Shown: positions 62,951-64,000 of the stretch, piece by piece
How positions within the stretch are numbered: position 1 is the stretch's first letter
How the letters are laid out: every line of letters begins with the position of its first letter
From: Olsenella timonensis
Lineage (GTDB): Bacteria; Actinomycetota; Coriobacteriia; Coriobacteriales; Atopobiaceae
Direction: 5' to 3'
Assembly: GCF_900119915.1 (NCBI RefSeq)
Contig: NZ_LT635455.1
Coordinates: 1,798,001 to 1,862,000, forward strand
DNA: 64,000 nucleotides
Notes under the pieces: model-generated
Database searches by the model: none
Told to the model about the DNA's origin: nothing
The model's input: only the letters and a program-made list of their open reading frames with translations
Translations under genes and position numbers: made by a program

Positions 62951-64000
62951 ATGGGCGAGAGGGTCAGGCACTGGCTGCGCGACCGGCGCGCCCAGCTCGT
63001 GGGCACGCTGCCCGTCATCGTGTTCTTCATCGCCTTGTTCTGGGTGGTGCAGCTCGGGTTTGGCGACCGGTACCTCCTCGCAGTCTCGCCGTTCACCACG
63101 CTCTTTGAGACGCGGCTCGAGAAGTACAACCCGCCGTCGCAGTACGCGCGCTTCTTCCTGGTAAGCGCGCTGGCGCTCGTGGGCGCGCGCCTCGCCGTGG
63201 CCAACGTGGCGCTGTGCGTCGCCGTGAACCTGGCCATGCCGTTCGCCCTGGTGTTCATGCGCTCGCCACAGCTCAACCCGCGCCGCTACTTCCCCTACAC
63301 GATGTTGTTTGCGTTCCTGCAGCTGAGGCCCGAGAACCTCGTGACGGCGTTCGCGACGCAGGCCGCCGTGCTCGCCGCCTGCTGCGTCGTGCTGACCGCG
63401 GGGCTGCTCTTGGCCGGGGCCGTCCGTCACCGGGCCCGCGAGGCGCGCGGCAGGCTTCACGACCGCGTGCGCCGCCTGGCCGACGCCCTCGCCCGCGCGG
63501 CGGAGCGCGGCTTCGACGAGGACCTGCGCGTCGATCTGCTCGCCCTGCGCCGCGAGCTCGCCGCACTCGCCTACTCCGCGCGCGAGGACTCCACCGCGCC
63601 GCCGCGCACCGTGAACCTCCTCGACATGCTGGCGACGCTCGCGCAGCGCACCGCCTATCTGACCGGCAACTTTGACTGGAGCGGCCGGCACCGCGGAGAG
63701 CATGCCGCGTTGCTCGCCCAGCTGGCGACGCTCACGGGCGAGCTGGACGCCGTGCTGGACGCCGACGCGAGCTCGGGCCGCCGCGCCGTGCTGGAGCATC
63801 GGGCGCGCGCCCTTCTCGCCGACCTCGACGTGGACGAGCCGAGGTTCAGAATCTTCTGCCGCAGCTACCTCAACCTGCTCGTCCTCATCCTGCGCACGGC
63901 CGACGACCCGCAGCAGCGCGTCTGGCGCATGTCGGCGGCGCACGCCGCGCGCACGGCGCTCTTTCGCAAGCGGCCCACGCTCGACTCCTTCGAGATGCGC
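62951..64000 (+). CDS. FUSC-like aromatic-acid/efflux family membrane protein (partial)
   Basis: The first 350 codons are present; the gene runs off the right edge. The N-terminus (MGERVRHWLRDRRAQLVGTL) leads into four to six membrane helices (about 17-37, 70-100, 110-125, 130-155), then a long cytoplasmic helical region. This resembles the FUSC/YccS-type half-module; a second membrane half is expected beyond the window. ATG 62951 has GGAGGG upstream. Confidence 0.65.
   Translation, partial: MGERVRHWLRDRRAQLVGTLPVIVFFIALFWVVQLGFGDRYLLAVSPFTTLFETRLEKYNPPSQYARFFLVSALALVGARLAVANVALCVAVNLAMPFALVFMRSPQLNPRRYFPYTMLFAFLQLRPENLVTAFATQAAVLAACCVVLTAGLLLAGAVRHRAREARGRLHDRVRRLADALARAAERGFDEDLRVDLLALRRELAALAYSAREDSTAPPRTVNLLDMLATLAQRTAYLTGNFDWSGRHRGEHAALLAQLATLTGELDAVLDADASSGRRAVLEHRARALLADLDVDEPRFRIFCRSYLNLLVLILRTADDPQQRVWRMSAAHAARTALFRKRPTLDSFEMR

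Overview
The window is high-GC DNA (roughly two-thirds G+C by eye) from a bacterial chromosome. It most likely belongs to the actinobacterial class Coriobacteriia (Olsenella/Atopobium/Collinsella-like). The evidence is the GC-rich codon use, a dnaK-grpE-dnaJ-hspR operon with HspR-type operators, an NRAMP-related transporter of the kind known from Eggerthella, a fused FolP-FolK, and many GTG starts behind strong Shine-Dalgarno sites. No transposase, phage gene, CRISPR array or rRNA was seen. The placement is an inference from gene content; no marker gene was compared.

Layout. 1-5.7 kb (minus): the F1Fo ATP synthase operon atpI-B-E-F-H-A-G-D, with atpD cut by the left edge. 5.9-10.1 kb (minus): upp, glyA, rpiB, tsaC, prmC, then prfA. 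11.5-18.4 kb: an exported hypothetical, rpmE with a structured leader, coaX, a degenerate biotin-ligase-like protein, folP-folK, a patatin-like lipase and a sirtuin. 18.5-26.3 kb: xth, a PHP phosphatase, an aminotransferase, ftsH-hpt-tilS and a WalJ-type hydrolase. 26.6-37 kb: heat-shock genes hsp20, clpB and dnaK-grpE-dnaJ-hspR, with a PASTA protein between them; the three promoters share one inverted-repeat operator. 37-43.5 kb: a YfcE phosphoesterase, CbiK-like and NifX-like proteins, a HAD phosphatase, a large sulfur-redox fusion enzyme and an EamA exporter. 43.5-49.8 kb: a stretch of poorly characterised membrane, lipoprotein and regulator genes that looks accessory. 49.8-53 kb: a membrane Ser/Thr kinase with an HTH partner, then metA. 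53.2-64 kb (mostly plus): a DEAD-box helicase, rlmI, a lactate permease, tadA, tRNA-Ser, LemA-like and SUFU-like proteins, a magnesium-type transport module (leader peptide, MgtE/CBS-like protein, NRAMP-related transporter) and a FUSC-like membrane protein cut by the right edge.

How things work together. Translation and housekeeping genes dominate. The heat-shock genes form a coherent HspR regulon. The most interesting units are the putative Mg2+ module with a rare-codon leader peptide, and the 859-residue CoA-disulfide-reductase/rhodanese/siroheme-reductase/ferredoxin fusion. The window also carries many palindromic intergenic repeats, some in two copies with compensatory changes. Finally, the octamer GGCGAGAA, often extended to GGCGAGAAGGAC, is strongly over-represented.
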